64,000 nucleotides of DNA from Sediminicoccus sp. KRV36 (GCF_023243115.1 NZ_CP085081.1:4800001-4864000), one strand, 5' to 3'. Counted from the first letter of the stretch, positions 1-8,230 are shown. Made by a program: numbers and translations. The notes: generated by a model not told the origin, from the letters alone.

Positions 1-198
1 TGCGGAACCCTGCAGTCACGTGAATCTCCACTACAATAGAGCCAAGCCTTGCATGGGTGGAACGCTCTCGCAAACAAAAGCGGGGATCAGGCCGCGCTTG
101 GCTGCGGTCATTCAACTGGTGGATTCAATATCCGTCGCGGTTTTGCATTTTGCCCCCACGGGCTCTTTTTCAAGCAGGCCGCTGAAGGCCTCGTTCGG

Positions 199-1370
199 TG
201 TGGCCGATCCGGCGCCTCTCGCCGCATTTTCTCCGAGTACGCGTCGGGCCTCAGCCCCGTCGCGATCGCACGCCGCCTCAATGAGGATCACATCCCTGGA
301 CCCATGTGTCAGGGATGCAGCCAATACACCATCCGCAGACGCAGCGGCCACGGCGCGGGGTTCCCGCGCAACCGCCTCTACATCGGGGAGGCCGTCTGGA
401 ATCGCCGCCACCGCGTCGTGGACCCCTTCTCCGGGCGGTCGAGCATGCGAGGCAATGCGGCTGAGAAGCTGGTCGTCGTGCCCGTCCCGGAACTTCGCTG
501 CATCGATGATGCCCTTTGGCGGAAGGTCCAGACCCGCCTCTTGGCAGGGGCGACGCCGGTTGATCCGGCTGCGCCCCAGGGGCGTTTCTGGGAAAAGCGC
601 CGCCCGAAGCACCTGCTCTCCGGCACGGTGTTTTGTGGCTCCTGCGGCGGCTCCTGCTCCGCTCTGCGTGGGCGCGCCTGCGCCTGCACCAAGGCCGATC
701 TCCGCCTCTGCACCAACCCTACACCGCCAATCGGGCAAAGCTCGAGCAGACCGTCCTCGACACCATGGGGCGGCAAATGATGGACCCGAAGCTCGCAGCC
801 CTCTTTGCCGCGGAGTTCACGGCCGAATGGAACCGTCTAGCGGCGGATGCGAGTGCCGGGGAGACGCGTCTGACGCGCGAACTCGACGCGGTGGACAGGC
901 CGTTGGCCCATCTGGTGGATGCCATCGCCAACGGGCTACGAAGCCCCATCCTGCAGGTCAAACTCTCAGCGCTGGAGACGGAGCGGGATCGGCTGCGACA
1001 GGCGCTGGCCGACGCAAAGCCTACCGATATTCGCCTGATGCCGAACCTCGGACATGCCGATCGCGCCACCCTGGATCACCTCCACGACGCCATCAGCGCC
1101 GGCGACAACCTTGAGGCCATAGCGACGGCACGGGCACTCATCGTCCGCGTCGTCATCCATCCTGCACCGCCGCATAAACCCCCAGGCATCACCATCGAAG
1201 GCCAGTTGGCCGCCATGCTGAAGGCCGCCCAAATCATCGATCAGACCACTCAACGCGCAGTAAATGAGCGCGCGAGACCAAAGCCCACTCGCACCGCCCC
1301 ACCGCCCGGCATTTCCGTTTGGCCAGACGATGCCTTAGCCTTCCCTCATGTTCACCCTAGCCGCCCTTGA
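199..1370 (+). pseudogene. Large serine recombinase remnant, frameshifted and N-terminally truncated
   Basis: Two reading frames together resemble the middle and C-terminal part of a large serine site-specific recombinase. The first (to about position 715) reads like a recombinase domain: RRIFSEYASGLSPVAIARRL, then NRLYIGEAVWNRR, then VPELRCIDDALW, then the start of a zinc ribbon (FCGSCGG). The second frame, from about 715, continues with the family's coiled-coil region (LVDAIANG, LSALETERDRLRQAL) and its usual C-terminal segment (ITIEGQLAAMLKAAQ). The join is a frameshift inside or just after the zinc ribbon, which has lost part of its usual length. No N-terminal catalytic resolvase domain with its serine is visible in the 198 bases before it, which hold nothing else recognisable. 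The second frame runs 23 bases into the next gene. The call is a decayed recombinase; a sequencing indel could explain the frameshift but not the missing N-terminus. Confidence 0.72.
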
Positions 1371-2286
1371 AGCCGCCGAATCCCTGATCCGGCGCCATTT
1401 CCCCGCCACGCCGCAATATGCCTGGCCGTTGCTGGCCCAGCGCGCCGGCTGCGAAGTCTGGGTCAAGCACGAGAACCACACGCCCACCGGCGCCTTCAAG
1501 GTGCGGGGTGGGCTCACCTATTTCGAGCATTTGCGCTCACGCGGCGTGATCAGCGCGACGCGTGGCAATCATGGCCAGTCGCTCGCCTATGCGGGGGCGA
1601 AGGCCGGCATTTCCGTCACGATCATCGTGCCCGAAGGCAATTCCACCGAGAAGAACGCCGCCATGCGCGCGCAAGGTGCGACACTGATCGAGCATGGCGC
1701 GGATTTCGACGTGGCACGGCACTATGCGCGCGAACTGGCGGCGGAGCGGGGACTGGATTTCGCGCCCTCCTTCGCGCCGGATTTGGTGCGCGGCGTGGCC
1801 ACCTATGCGCTGGAGCTGTTCCGCGCGGCACCGCCACTGGATGCGCTCTATGTGCCGATCGGCCTGGGTTCGGGCATCTGCGGCTGCATCATGGCGCGGG
1901 ACCTGCTGGGGCTGAAGACGGAGATCATCGGCGTGCAATCCACCGGCGCCGACGCCTATGCGCAAAGCTTCGCCGCCGGCCATGTGGTCGAAACGCCCAG
2001 CGCCATCACCCGGGCCGATGGCATGGCGACCCGCATCCCGGACCCGGCGGCGCTGGAGATGATCATCCAGGGGGCGGCGCGCATCGTAACCGTCACGGAT
2101 GACGAGGTGCGTGACGCCATCCGCGCCATTTGGACGGACACGCACAACCTGGCCGAGGGCGCGGGTGCGGCCCCCTTCGCGGCCCTCATGCAGGAGCGCG
2201 ACAAGATGCGCGGCAAGCGGGTGGCGACCATCCTCTGTGGCGGGAATATTGACCTCGCGCTGTTTCGCGAATGGGTGCTCGCATGA
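1348..2286 (+). CDS. Threonine/serine dehydratase-family PLP enzyme (EutB-like)
   Basis: A 312-residue fold-type II PLP enzyme of the threonine dehydratase/serine racemase family, which eliminates water from a hydroxy-amino acid to give a keto acid and ammonia. The PLP lysine is K51 in HENHTPTGAFKVRGG. The substrate loop is RGNHGQ (72-77), where classical threonine dehydratases have SAGNHAQ. The phosphate-binding glycine loop is GLGSGICG (172-179), and the C-terminal SGGN-type motif appears as CGGNIDLALF. There is no C-terminal ACT domain, so it is the short, catabolic type. The Arg in the GNHGQ loop recalls the hydroxyectoine-utilisation dehydratase EutB, but no ectoine genes are nearby. It overlaps the next gene by 4 bases (ATGA), so the two are probably cotranscribed. 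The substrate is not certain. Confidence 0.85.
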   Translation: MFTLAALEAAESLIRRHFPATPQYAWPLLAQRAGCEVWVKHENHTPTGAFKVRGGLTYFEHLRSRGVISATRGNHGQSLAYAGAKAGISVTIIVPEGNSTEKNAAMRAQGATLIEHGADFDVARHYARELAAERGLDFAPSFAPDLVRGVATYALELFRAAPPLDALYVPIGLGSGICGCIMARDLLGLKTEIIGVQSTGADAYAQSFAAGHVVETPSAITRADGMATRIPDPAALEMIIQGAARIVTVTDDEVRDAIRAIWTDTHNLAEGAGAAPFAALMQERDKMRGKRVATILCGGNIDLALFREWVLA

Positions 2287-3413
2287 TCCTGCAGCATGTG
2301 AGCCCGCTGGGCGGGGCGCCCGTGGATGTGCATGTGGCCGAGGGGCGGATCACCGCGCTGACGCCCAGCACGCGCGAGGGCGCGCCGCGCCTGCTGCTGC
2401 CCGGCCTGGTGGAAGGCCATTGCCACCTGGACAAGACGCTCTGGGGCCGGCCCTGGTGGCGCAATGAGGTCGGGCCCTCGCTGATGGACCGCATCAACAA
2501 TGAGAAGGCGACGCGGCGCGCCATCGGCATGGATGCAGCCCGCGAAGGCCGCGCGCTGTGCGAGGCGCATCTGGCCGCCGGCACCACCCGGCTGCGCAGC
2601 CATGTGGATGTGGATGAGGAAAGCCGCCTCACCCATGTCGAGAAGCTGCTGGCGCTGCGCGAGGAGATGCGCGGACGCGTCGAAATCCAGCTCGTCGCCT
2701 TTCCGCAATCGGGCATCCTGCGCACGCCCGGCGTGGAGGAATGGCTGGATACGGCGCTGCGCCTGGGCTGCGACGCGGTGGGGGGCCTCGATCCCTCGCT
2801 GATTGACCGCGATCCGGTGCGGCACCTGGACATCGTGTTCAAGCTGGCGGAGCGGCATGGCAAGCCGGTGGATGTCCATCTGCATGAGGCGGGCGAGCTG
2901 GGCGCCTTCAGCGTGGAGCTGATCGCGGAGCGTGCGCGCGCCTTGGGCATGCAGGGGCGCGTGGTGATCAGCCACGGCTTCGCGCTGGGCGATGTGGCGG
3001 CCGCGCGGGCGGATGCGCTGCTGGCGCTGCTGGCCGAGGCGGGGGTGGCGCTCTGCACCTCGGTGCCGCCATCGCGCGCCGTACCGCCGCTCAGGCGCGC
3101 GCGGGAGCTGGGCGTCACGCTCTTTGCCGGCAATGACAATATCCGCGACACCTGGAGCCCGCACAACGCGCCGAACATGCTGGCCCGCGCGGCGATGGTG
3201 GCGCTGAAATACGAGCTGCGGCGCGATGAGGATGTGGCGCTGGCGCTGGATGCGGTGACATTCAGCGGCGCCCGCGCCTGCGGCTTCGCGGATTACGGCA
3301 TCACGGTCGGCGCGCGGGCCGATCTGGTGGTCCTGGAGGCGTCCTGCGTGGCGGAGGCGGTGGTGGGTGGCTTGCGGCCGCTGGCCGTGGTGTCGAACGG
3401 CGTCCTGGTCTGA
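2283..3413 (+). CDS. Cytosine-deaminase-like amidohydrolase
   Basis: A 376-residue metal-dependent amidohydrolase of the CodA/AtzC-like group (TIM barrel, hydrolytic deamination or C-N bond cleavage). Visible metal and catalytic motifs in order: HCHLDK (46-51), HVDVDEES (107-114), HLHEAG (199-204), SHGFA (230-234) and GNDNIRDTWSPH (283-294), the last carrying the conserved Asp and the DxWSP signature of cytosine deaminases. The ATG at 2283 overlaps the preceding stop as ATGA and is preferred to an upstream in-frame ATG at 2271. Translational coupling to the dehydratase suggests they work in one catabolic route, but the substrate cannot be read from sequence. N-substituted cyclic amides or aminopyrimidines are typical for the family. 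Confidence 0.85.
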   Translation: MILQHVSPLGGAPVDVHVAEGRITALTPSTREGAPRLLLPGLVEGHCHLDKTLWGRPWWRNEVGPSLMDRINNEKATRRAIGMDAAREGRALCEAHLAAGTTRLRSHVDVDEESRLTHVEKLLALREEMRGRVEIQLVAFPQSGILRTPGVEEWLDTALRLGCDAVGGLDPSLIDRDPVRHLDIVFKLAERHGKPVDVHLHEAGELGAFSVELIAERARALGMQGRVVISHGFALGDVAAARADALLALLAEAGVALCTSVPPSRAVPPLRRARELGVTLFAGNDNIRDTWSPHNAPNMLARAAMVALKYELRRDEDVALALDAVTFSGARACGFADYGITVGARADLVVLEASCVAEAVVGGLRPLAVVSNGVLV

Positions 3414-3419
3414 AGGCGG

Positions 3420-3530
3420 CTGGGGCCATTGGCCCCAGACCCCATTCCTGGGTTGGCCTTTGACCGCGGCGTGCCGGGCGGTTCTTCAAGGAACGGGGTC
3501 CGGGGCCCACGGCCCCGGCCGCCGGAGGCC
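3420..3530. repeat. Intergenic GC-rich palindromic repeat, copy related to one after glnD
   Basis: Between two convergent genes lies a stretch of GC-rich inverted repeats (for example GGGGCC...GGCCCC). It contains GCCCCAGACCCCATTC followed by TGGG, which recurs almost identically at about 63817-63838 downstream of glnD. The TTCAAGG element is also found in both places. It looks like a dispersed intergenic repeat of the REP type that also separates convergent transcripts. No U-tract typical of an intrinsic terminator is present. Confidence 0.5.
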
Positions 3531-3531
3531 C

Positions 3532-4425
3532 TTACGTATTCCCCCCGCTGAGCGTCTGATTGGCCAGCCGTTCCGACAGCTTCGCCACCGCCGTATGATC
3601 CTCTCCCGGCCCCAGATGCGTGGCTGCCGCCGCCCAAAGCTCCCGCGTGAGTGCGGCCAGCGGCGTCGGCACGCCCGCTTCCTTGCCCACCTCGATGGCG
3701 ATGGAGAGATCCTTCACCATCAAATCCAGCCCGAAGCCCGAATCGAAGCGGCGCGAGAGCACGAATTGCCGGAACTTCTTCTGCGTCGAATTGTTCATGC
3801 CCGTCGAGGCGTTCAGCACATCCACCATCAGCCCCGGCTCCAGGCCCAGCTTCTGGCCGATCAGCAGCGCCTCGATGCCGATGAGAAAGCCGCCGGCGCT
3901 GACCAGGTTGTTCAGCGCCTTCATCGCCTGGCCGGCGCCGGTCTCGCCGCAGCGATGGATGGAGGTGCCCATGGCGCGCAGGATGGGCTCCGCCGCGTCC
4001 AGATCGGGCGTGGTGCCGCCGGCCATGATGGCGAGCTCACCGGATTTCGCGCGCGTGACACCGCCCGAGACGGGGCAATCCACCATGCGCACGCCGCGCG
4101 TCGCCAATCGCGCGGCAATTTCGCGGGTTCTCGTCGGGTTGCCGGAGGTCATGTCAATGAACAGGCAGCCCTCGGTGAGGGCGGGCAGGACGGCATCAGC
4201 GACGATCGCCACCTCCTTGCTGGTGGGCAGGATGCAGAGGAAGGCATCGGCCCCCTTCGCGGCCTCGGCGGGGGAGGCGGCGGCATGGCCGCCCACCTCC
4301 GTCACGAAGCGCGCCACCCGCTCGGGCGAGATGTCGGTGACGGTGACGTCATAGCCGGCCTTGATGAGGTTGGCGGCCATGGGCCAGCCCATATTGCCGA
4401 TGCCGGCAAAGGCGACGCGCTTCAT
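3532..4425 (-). CDS. NAD(P)-dependent beta-hydroxyacid dehydrogenase (3-hydroxyisobutyrate dehydrogenase family)
   Basis: A 297-residue beta-hydroxyacid dehydrogenase that oxidises a 3-hydroxy acid to the semialdehyde, or reduces it, with NAD(P). The N-terminal Rossmann motif is GIGNMGWPMAANL (8-20). The substrate-binding signature is CPVSGGVTRAKSGE (117-130), and the catalytic lysine is K169 in GAGQAMKALNN. The cofactor-specificity loop is DISPERV. The start at 4425 (MKRVAFAG) begins right at the Rossmann strand; the longer in-frame extension is low-complexity antisense of the neighbouring gene's tail. It starts 4 bases after the stop of the upstream gene on the same strand, indicating cotranscription. 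2-hydroxy-3-oxopropionate reductase (GarR) is an alternative identity. Confidence 0.88.
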   Translation of the reverse strand: MKRVAFAGIGNMGWPMAANLIKAGYDVTVTDISPERVARFVTEVGGHAAASPAEAAKGADAFLCILPTSKEVAIVADAVLPALTEGCLFIDMTSGNPTRTREIAARLATRGVRMVDCPVSGGVTRAKSGELAIMAGGTTPDLDAAEPILRAMGTSIHRCGETGAGQAMKALNNLVSAGGFLIGIEALLIGQKLGLEPGLMVDVLNASTGMNNSTQKKFRQFVLSRRFDSGFGLDLMVKDLSIAIEVGKEAGVPTPLAALTRELWAAAATHLGPGEDHTAVAKLSERLANQTLSGGNT

Positions 4426-4429
4426 GGGA

Positions 4430-4933
4430 TTACTTCTTCGTCTTGGGTTTTGCCGCGGCAGGCTTGGCGGCCGCGACCTTCTTCGGCGCGACGACGGCCT
4501 TGGGCGCGGCCTTCGGCTTCCGGGCGGGCTTCTCGGGCTTGGGCTTGATCGCGCCCTCGGCCAGCAGCACCTCATGCGCCGCCTTGAAGGCGTCGAGTGC
4601 GGCGGGGATGCCGCAATAGGCGGCGGCGTGGCTCAGCGTCGCGCGGATTTCATCCACCGTGACGCCATTGGCGAGCGCACCCTTCACATGCAGCTTCACC
4701 TCGGGGATCTTGCCGAGCGCGGTCAGCATGGCGAGGTTGATGATGGAGCGCGTCTTGCGGTTCAGCGTCGGGTCGCCCCAGGCCATGCCCCAGGCCCAGG
4801 AGGTGGTGATGCGCTGGAAGGCCATCATGAAGTCGTCGGCCTTGGCCATGCTGGCATCCACATATTCGGCACCGAGCACGGCGCGGCGGATGGGCAGGCC
4901 CTTCTTGAAGAGCTTGTCGTCATCGAATGCCAT
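4430..4933 (-). CDS. Carboxymuconolactone decarboxylase family protein with Lys/Ala/Pro tail
   Basis: A 167-residue protein of the carboxymuconolactone decarboxylase (AhpD-like) fold. The helical core contains ALANGVTVDEIRATLSHAAAY followed by CGIPAALDAF, close to the PcaC-type signature HAAAYxGxPA. The core ends near residue 125 and is followed by about 40 residues made almost only of Lys, Ala and Pro. This tail is absent from ordinary family members and resembles nucleic-acid- or polyanion-binding extensions. The ATG at 4933 is chosen because an upstream in-frame start would add unrelated sequence. It is probably the first gene of a two-gene unit with the dehydrogenase. Whether it decarboxylates a lactone or acts as a peroxidase-like protein is unclear. 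Confidence 0.8.
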   Translation of the reverse strand: MAFDDDKLFKKGLPIRRAVLGAEYVDASMAKADDFMMAFQRITTSWAWGMAWGDPTLNRKTRSIINLAMLTALGKIPEVKLHVKGALANGVTVDEIRATLSHAAAYCGIPAALDAFKAAHEVLLAEGAIKPKPEKPARKPKAAPKAVVAPKKVAAAKPAAAKPKTKK

Positions 4934-5088
4934 TGGAGTTTCCCCAGTCCTGTAGAATGGTTGTTGCAATATGGCGCAGGCTAGACGCGTTTCACCGAAA
5001 GGGAAGCCGCCGAGACGATCCCGGCATTTCTTTTCGTGCATGCTCCGACGCGGCTTGTGCGGCCGCCAGGGGTGAAGGGGAGGTGGCT

Positions 5089-5967
5089 TTGTTCTTCGAT
5101 GGTTTCACGCTGGAAACGCGGCTGGTGGATGGCATGGCGGTGCGCTTCCGGCGCGGCGGCAGCGGGCCGCCCTTGCTGCTGCTGCACGGCAACCCGCAGA
5201 CGCATGCCATGTGGCATCTCGTCGCGCCGGAGCTGGCGCAGCGCTTCACCGTCATCGCCGCCGATATCCGCGGCTACGGGTTTTCCGCCAAGCCGGGCGC
5301 CAGTGCCGATCACGCGCCCTATGCCAAGCGCGAGATGGCGAAGGATGTGGTCGGCCTCATGCGCGGCCTGGGGTTTGAGCGGTTTACCATCGTCAGCCAT
5401 GATCGCGGGGCGCGGCTGGCGCATCGCATCGCACTCGACCACGCGGCGCATGTCGAGAAGCTGTGCGTGATGGATATCGTGCCCACGCTGCATCATTTCG
5501 AGCATGCGGATATGGCCTTTGGCCTGGGCTACTATCACTGGTTCTGGTTCGCCCAGCCGCATCCGGGGCCGGAGCGGCTGATCAGCCAGGATGTGGAGAT
5601 GTGGTTCGACATCCACACCTCGCGCGAGCCGAAGGATCGCAGCTTCTTCCACCCCGAGGCGCGGGCGGATTACCTGGCGGCGCTGCATCTGCCCGGCACG
5701 GTGACGGCGATCTGCGAGGATTATCGCGCCGCGGCCAGCCTGGACCTGGTGCATGACCGCGCCAGCCGCGCGGCCGGCGAGAAGGTGGCGTGCCCCATGC
5801 TGGCGCTCTGGGGCGCTAAGGGAAAGATCGGCCAATGGTATGAACCGCTGGCGGTGTGGCGGAGCTATGCGGCCGGCCCGGTCAGCGGCCATGCGGTACA
5901 AAGCGGGCATTACCTGGCCGAGGAAGCCCCCGGTGAGGTTCTGGCGGCGCTGCGGGGGTTTTTGTAA
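5089..5967 (+). CDS. Fluoroacetate/haloacetate dehalogenase-like alpha/beta hydrolase
   Basis: A 292-residue alpha/beta hydrolase closely resembling fluoroacetate dehalogenases (EC 3.8.1.3), which displace halide from haloacetates through an aspartyl-ester intermediate. The oxyanion region is HGNPQTHAMW (33-42). The nucleophile elbow is SHDRGAR (103-109), with Asp105 as nucleophile and Arg106/Arg109 at the substrate carboxylate positions. The second acid is Asp129 and the base His274. The halide-pocket segment YYHWFWFAQP (148-157) matches the family's HWFFLAQP. The likely start is TTG at 5089, placed 5 bases after AAGGGGAGG; a GTG at 5083 sits inside that ribosome-binding site. Family N-termini begin FFDGF, as here. 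It is divergent from the carboxymuconolactone-type gene. An epoxide hydrolase is less likely given the paired Arg residues. Confidence 0.83.
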   Translation: MFFDGFTLETRLVDGMAVRFRRGGSGPPLLLLHGNPQTHAMWHLVAPELAQRFTVIAADIRGYGFSAKPGASADHAPYAKREMAKDVVGLMRGLGFERFTIVSHDRGARLAHRIALDHAAHVEKLCVMDIVPTLHHFEHADMAFGLGYYHWFWFAQPHPGPERLISQDVEMWFDIHTSREPKDRSFFHPEARADYLAALHLPGTVTAICEDYRAAASLDLVHDRASRAAGEKVACPMLALWGAKGKIGQWYEPLAVWRSYAAGPVSGHAVQSGHYLAEEAPGEVLAALRGFL

Positions 5968-6000
5968 GGGGCGGAAGCCGGGCGGCAGCGTGGCAAATCC

Positions 6001-6029
6001 TTGACATTTCAGGCATAATTTCCTAATTT
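6001..6029 (+). promoter_or_regulatory. Sigma-70-type promoter upstream of the Bug binding protein
   Basis: TTGACA (6001-6006), a 17-base spacer, and TAATTT (6024-6029) form a near-consensus promoter, which is unusual in this GC-rich sequence. The surrounding bases are also the most AT-rich of this intergenic region. The start of the binding-protein gene lies about 170 bases downstream, implying a long leader. Confidence 0.55.
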
Positions 6030-6207
6030 GCCGGCCGTTGCTTGAAGCCGTGAATCAGTCCCCATCTTGGCCGGTTCCAGGGCCAGGCATTTGTCCGAAA
6101 CCCGCGGTGCCGTGAAAACGCCCCGCGCGCGTTTTGGCGGCTGACATGGCCGGGCTTCCGGGTCGGGGGGTTCTTCGGCACGATGCCGCGCGTTTCAGGA
6201 GTTCGCC

Positions 6208-7176
6208 ATGCGCCGCCGTTCCATCCTCGCCCTGCCGCTGCTGGGCCCTCCGCTCCTGGCCCCATTGGCTCTCAGCCTGCCCGCGCTGGCGCAACCCCGC
6301 GCCATCCGGGTGATCGTGCCCTTCGGCGCGGGCGGGATCATTGACGTGGCCGCGCGGCTGATGGCCGAGCCGATGGGCGCGGAGCTGGGCCAGACCCTGC
6401 TGATCGAGAACCAGCCCGGCGCGGGCGCCACCATCGGCGCAAGGAATGTGGCGCGCGCGGCGGCCGATGGGCAGACGCTGCTGGTCAGCGGCGCGGCGCA
6501 TGCGGTGATGCCGGCGCTGTACAATGACGCGCCCGACCCGGCGCGGGATTTCACGCCGATCACGCTCATCTCCCAGCAGCCCTTCCTTCTGGCCGTGCAC
6601 CCTTCCAACCCGGCGCGGGACCTGCCGGGTTTCCTCGGCTGGCTGCGGGAAAAGCGCGATACGGCGACCTTCGGCACCACCGGGATTGGCGCGGCATCGC
6701 ACCTCGCCGGGGAATTGCTGAAGAAGCTGGCCGGGGTGGATTTCACCGTGGTGCCCTATCGCGGCACACCCCAGGCCGTGACGGACCTGACCGCCGGCCG
6801 GCTGGATTTCATGATTGACAGCCAGACGCTGCTTGCCCCGCTGGCCCGCGCGGGCCAAGTGATAGGGCTGGCCGTGACGACGCCCACACGCTCGGTCATG
6901 CTGCCGGATCTGCCGAGCATCGCCGATGTGGTGCCGGGCTTTGACAGCTCCTCCTGGCAGGGGATGTATGCGCCGGCCGGGCTGCCGGCGCCGCTGGCGG
7001 CCCGGCTGGCGGCCGCGGCGGCCGTCGCCCTCGCCCGCCCCGAGCTGCAACGGCGCTTCGCCGAGGCGGGTCTGCAGATGATGGCGCCGGGGCCCGACGC
7101 GCTGGCGCGCTTCCTCGCCGCCGAGACGGCGCGCTGGGTGCCCATCCTGCAGGCGACCGGCGCGCGGGGCGGCTGA
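6208..7176 (+). CDS. Bug-family tripartite tricarboxylate transporter substrate-binding protein
   Basis: A 322-residue periplasmic binding protein of the Bug (TctC) family, which captures carboxylates or other small acids for TctAB-type transporters. It has an N-terminal signal peptide (RRR, then a Leu/Ala/Pro-rich core ending SLPALAQP, cleavage near residue 28). The family opening follows: IRVIVPFGAGGIIDVAARL, then ENQPGAGATIG, and later VPYRGTPQAVTDL. No tctA/tctB membrane genes are adjacent, which is normal for the many orphan Bug proteins of this group. It is monocistronic, with its own promoter upstream and the tRNA-Gly downstream. The ligand cannot be predicted. Confidence 0.92.
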   Translation: MRRRSILALPLLGPPLLAPLALSLPALAQPRAIRVIVPFGAGGIIDVAARLMAEPMGAELGQTLLIENQPGAGATIGARNVARAAADGQTLLVSGAAHAVMPALYNDAPDPARDFTPITLISQQPFLLAVHPSNPARDLPGFLGWLREKRDTATFGTTGIGAASHLAGELLKKLAGVDFTVVPYRGTPQAVTDLTAGRLDFMIDSQTLLAPLARAGQVIGLAVTTPTRSVMLPDLPSIADVVPGFDSSSWQGMYAPAGLPAPLAARLAAAAAVALARPELQRRFAEAGLQMMAPGPDALARFLAAETARWVPILQATGARGG

Positions 7177-7269
7177 GGGCCCGGGGCGCGTTCTGTAGGG
7201 CCCATGCTGTAGGGCCCATGCTGCAGGGCTTGAGTGCGGGCCGGCGCAGGGCTAAGGGTAAGGCTGAGC

Positions 7270-7344
7270 GCGGGCGTAGTTCAGCGGTAGAACGTCAGCT
7301 TCCCAAGCTGAATGTCAGGGGTTCGATTCCCCTCGCCCGCTCCA
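7270..7344 (+). tRNA. tRNA-Gly (anticodon CCC), attachment site of the downstream element
   Basis: A complete cloverleaf can be drawn. The acceptor stem GCGGGCG (7270-7276) pairs with CGCCCGC (7334-7340). The D arm is GTTC/GAAC. The anticodon stem TCAGC/GCTGA encloses the loop TTCCCAA, giving anticodon CCC at 7302-7304. The T arm is AGGGG-TTCGATT-CCCCT. The discriminator base is T and CCA is encoded (7342-7344). From the first loop base onwards the sequence is duplicated at 15387-15433, marking this tRNA as an integration target. The tRNA remains intact because the element supplies an identical 3' half. Confidence 0.95.
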
Positions 7345-7346
7345 TC
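7300..7346 (+). repeat. attL: 47-bp direct repeat inside tRNA-Gly
   Basis: This stretch, from the anticodon loop to two bases past CCA, is identical base for base to 15387-15433. Identity stops immediately on both sides (C versus A before, A versus C after). Together with the tyrosine integrase next to the distal copy, this defines the left attachment site. Confidence 0.92.
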
Positions 7347-7645
7347 AAATCAACGACTTAGACCCTATTTCCAGCTTGCCCCTGCCCCCGATTTTCGCCG
7401 GGGGCACACGGGGGGCACACTTACCGGGAGGCGCCCGGCCGCCTCGGCCCCTGAGCTCCCCGAGAATGGGGAGCGCAAATATGCCCACCCGGCACATTGA
7501 GGGAGGGCTTTTCGCCGAAGCGGGCGAAAAGGGTGTCAGTCCGACAGACACCCCTGCCGAAGGCAAAAGCCCGCCGCCTTCCTCTTCACCCTCGCCCGCA
7601 GTCGCCCGCCCCCGCCAGCACGGAACCGCAGAAACCCGCCACTTC

Positions 7646-7781
7646 CGGTCGACCCGGACGCGGCTGGCGGCATTTTCCCTACTGCCAGACAACACACTCG
7701 CACCGGCCGGCCGCTGGCGCCCTTCCCTGTCTCCCTGTCTTTTTAAAGGAAAAGGCGCGCCAGCCGCGTCCGGGTCGACCG
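7646..7781. repeat. 24-bp inverted repeat with 88-bp spacer
   Basis: The arm at 7646-7669 (core GGTCGACCCGGACGCGGCTG) is the exact reverse complement of 7758-7781. Allowing one short mismatch, complementarity extends inward to TTTTCC near 7674 and GGAAAA near 7748, giving imperfect arms of about 34 bases. The spacer is pyrimidine-rich and includes CTTTTTAAAGG. Such arms could form a cruciform or bind a replication or recombination protein. Confidence 0.75.
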
Positions 7782-8184
7782 TAACCCGCCTATGTCTAAG
7801 GCTCGCTGCGCTGCAACAAGGTCGCCAGCCCGCGCCAGGGGTCGCCAGCCTGGCGCCGATCCGTGCCCGTCAGCCGAGGTTGAGATCGGCGGCCGATGGG
7901 AAAAGACGCCAACGCAACAGCCAGCAACCGGCGCGAGATACCGCCTGATACGCCAAGAGGTGGGAGGAATTTTTCCGGTGAAACGCGCTGTTGCGTTGCA
8001 TCCTTCCGTCTCAAAAACACTACCGGGGCGCCGGGCCTTTGGCCGCCGTGTTGAGTTCGGAGGGGGAAGGACCCACCCCATAGGGGGGTATGACCGGAAA
8101 TATTCCGGTTCGACACCCCAGTTCCTGCGGGCGAACGTGCGATCTAGACAGGAAGGGTCCGGGAAGGCGCGCGCCAGGGGTTCT

Positions 8185-8219
8185 GCCCCAACCATTGGGG
8201 TGATGCCAATGGTTGGGGC
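8185..8219 (-). terminator. Strong hairpin just past the end of the element's operon
   Basis: GCCCCAACCATTGG (8185-8198) and CCAATGGTTGGGGC (8206-8219) form a perfect 14-bp stem with a 7-base loop. It begins 12 bases downstream of the stop of the leftmost gene (8231), so it would end or stabilise the leftward transcript. No U-tract follows, so it is not a canonical intrinsic terminator. Confidence 0.5.
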
Positions 8220-8230
8220 TCAGGGGCACG

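Larger units (their letters stand above)
7347..8230. other. Gene-poor left end of the element with inverted repeats
   Basis: About 880 bases with no reading frame that looks like a real protein: the open frames are short, Pro/Arg-rich and overlap on both strands. Structures seen are a copy of the integrase-proximal repeat (7366-7422), a 24-bp inverted repeat (7646-7669 / 7758-7781), two GGTCGCCAGCC direct repeats (around 7820 and 7840), a 7-bp hairpin ACCGGAA-ATA-TTCCGGT (8093-8109) and a 14-bp hairpin at its right edge. It may be a replication or packaging origin, a structured RNA or decayed phage genes. None of these can be chosen from sequence alone. Confidence 0.55.

Noticed and set aside
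20..1114. Long + strand open frame at the left edge
   Set aside because: It is Arg/Ala/Pro-rich with no family signature, while other frames of the same DNA show recombinase sequence; it is an antisense/shadow frame of GC-rich DNA.
7743..8195. Open frames on the minus strand in the gene-poor end of the element
   Set aside because: They overlap frames on the other strand, start mid-repeat, and show no compositional sign of a folded protein; no phage family is recognised.
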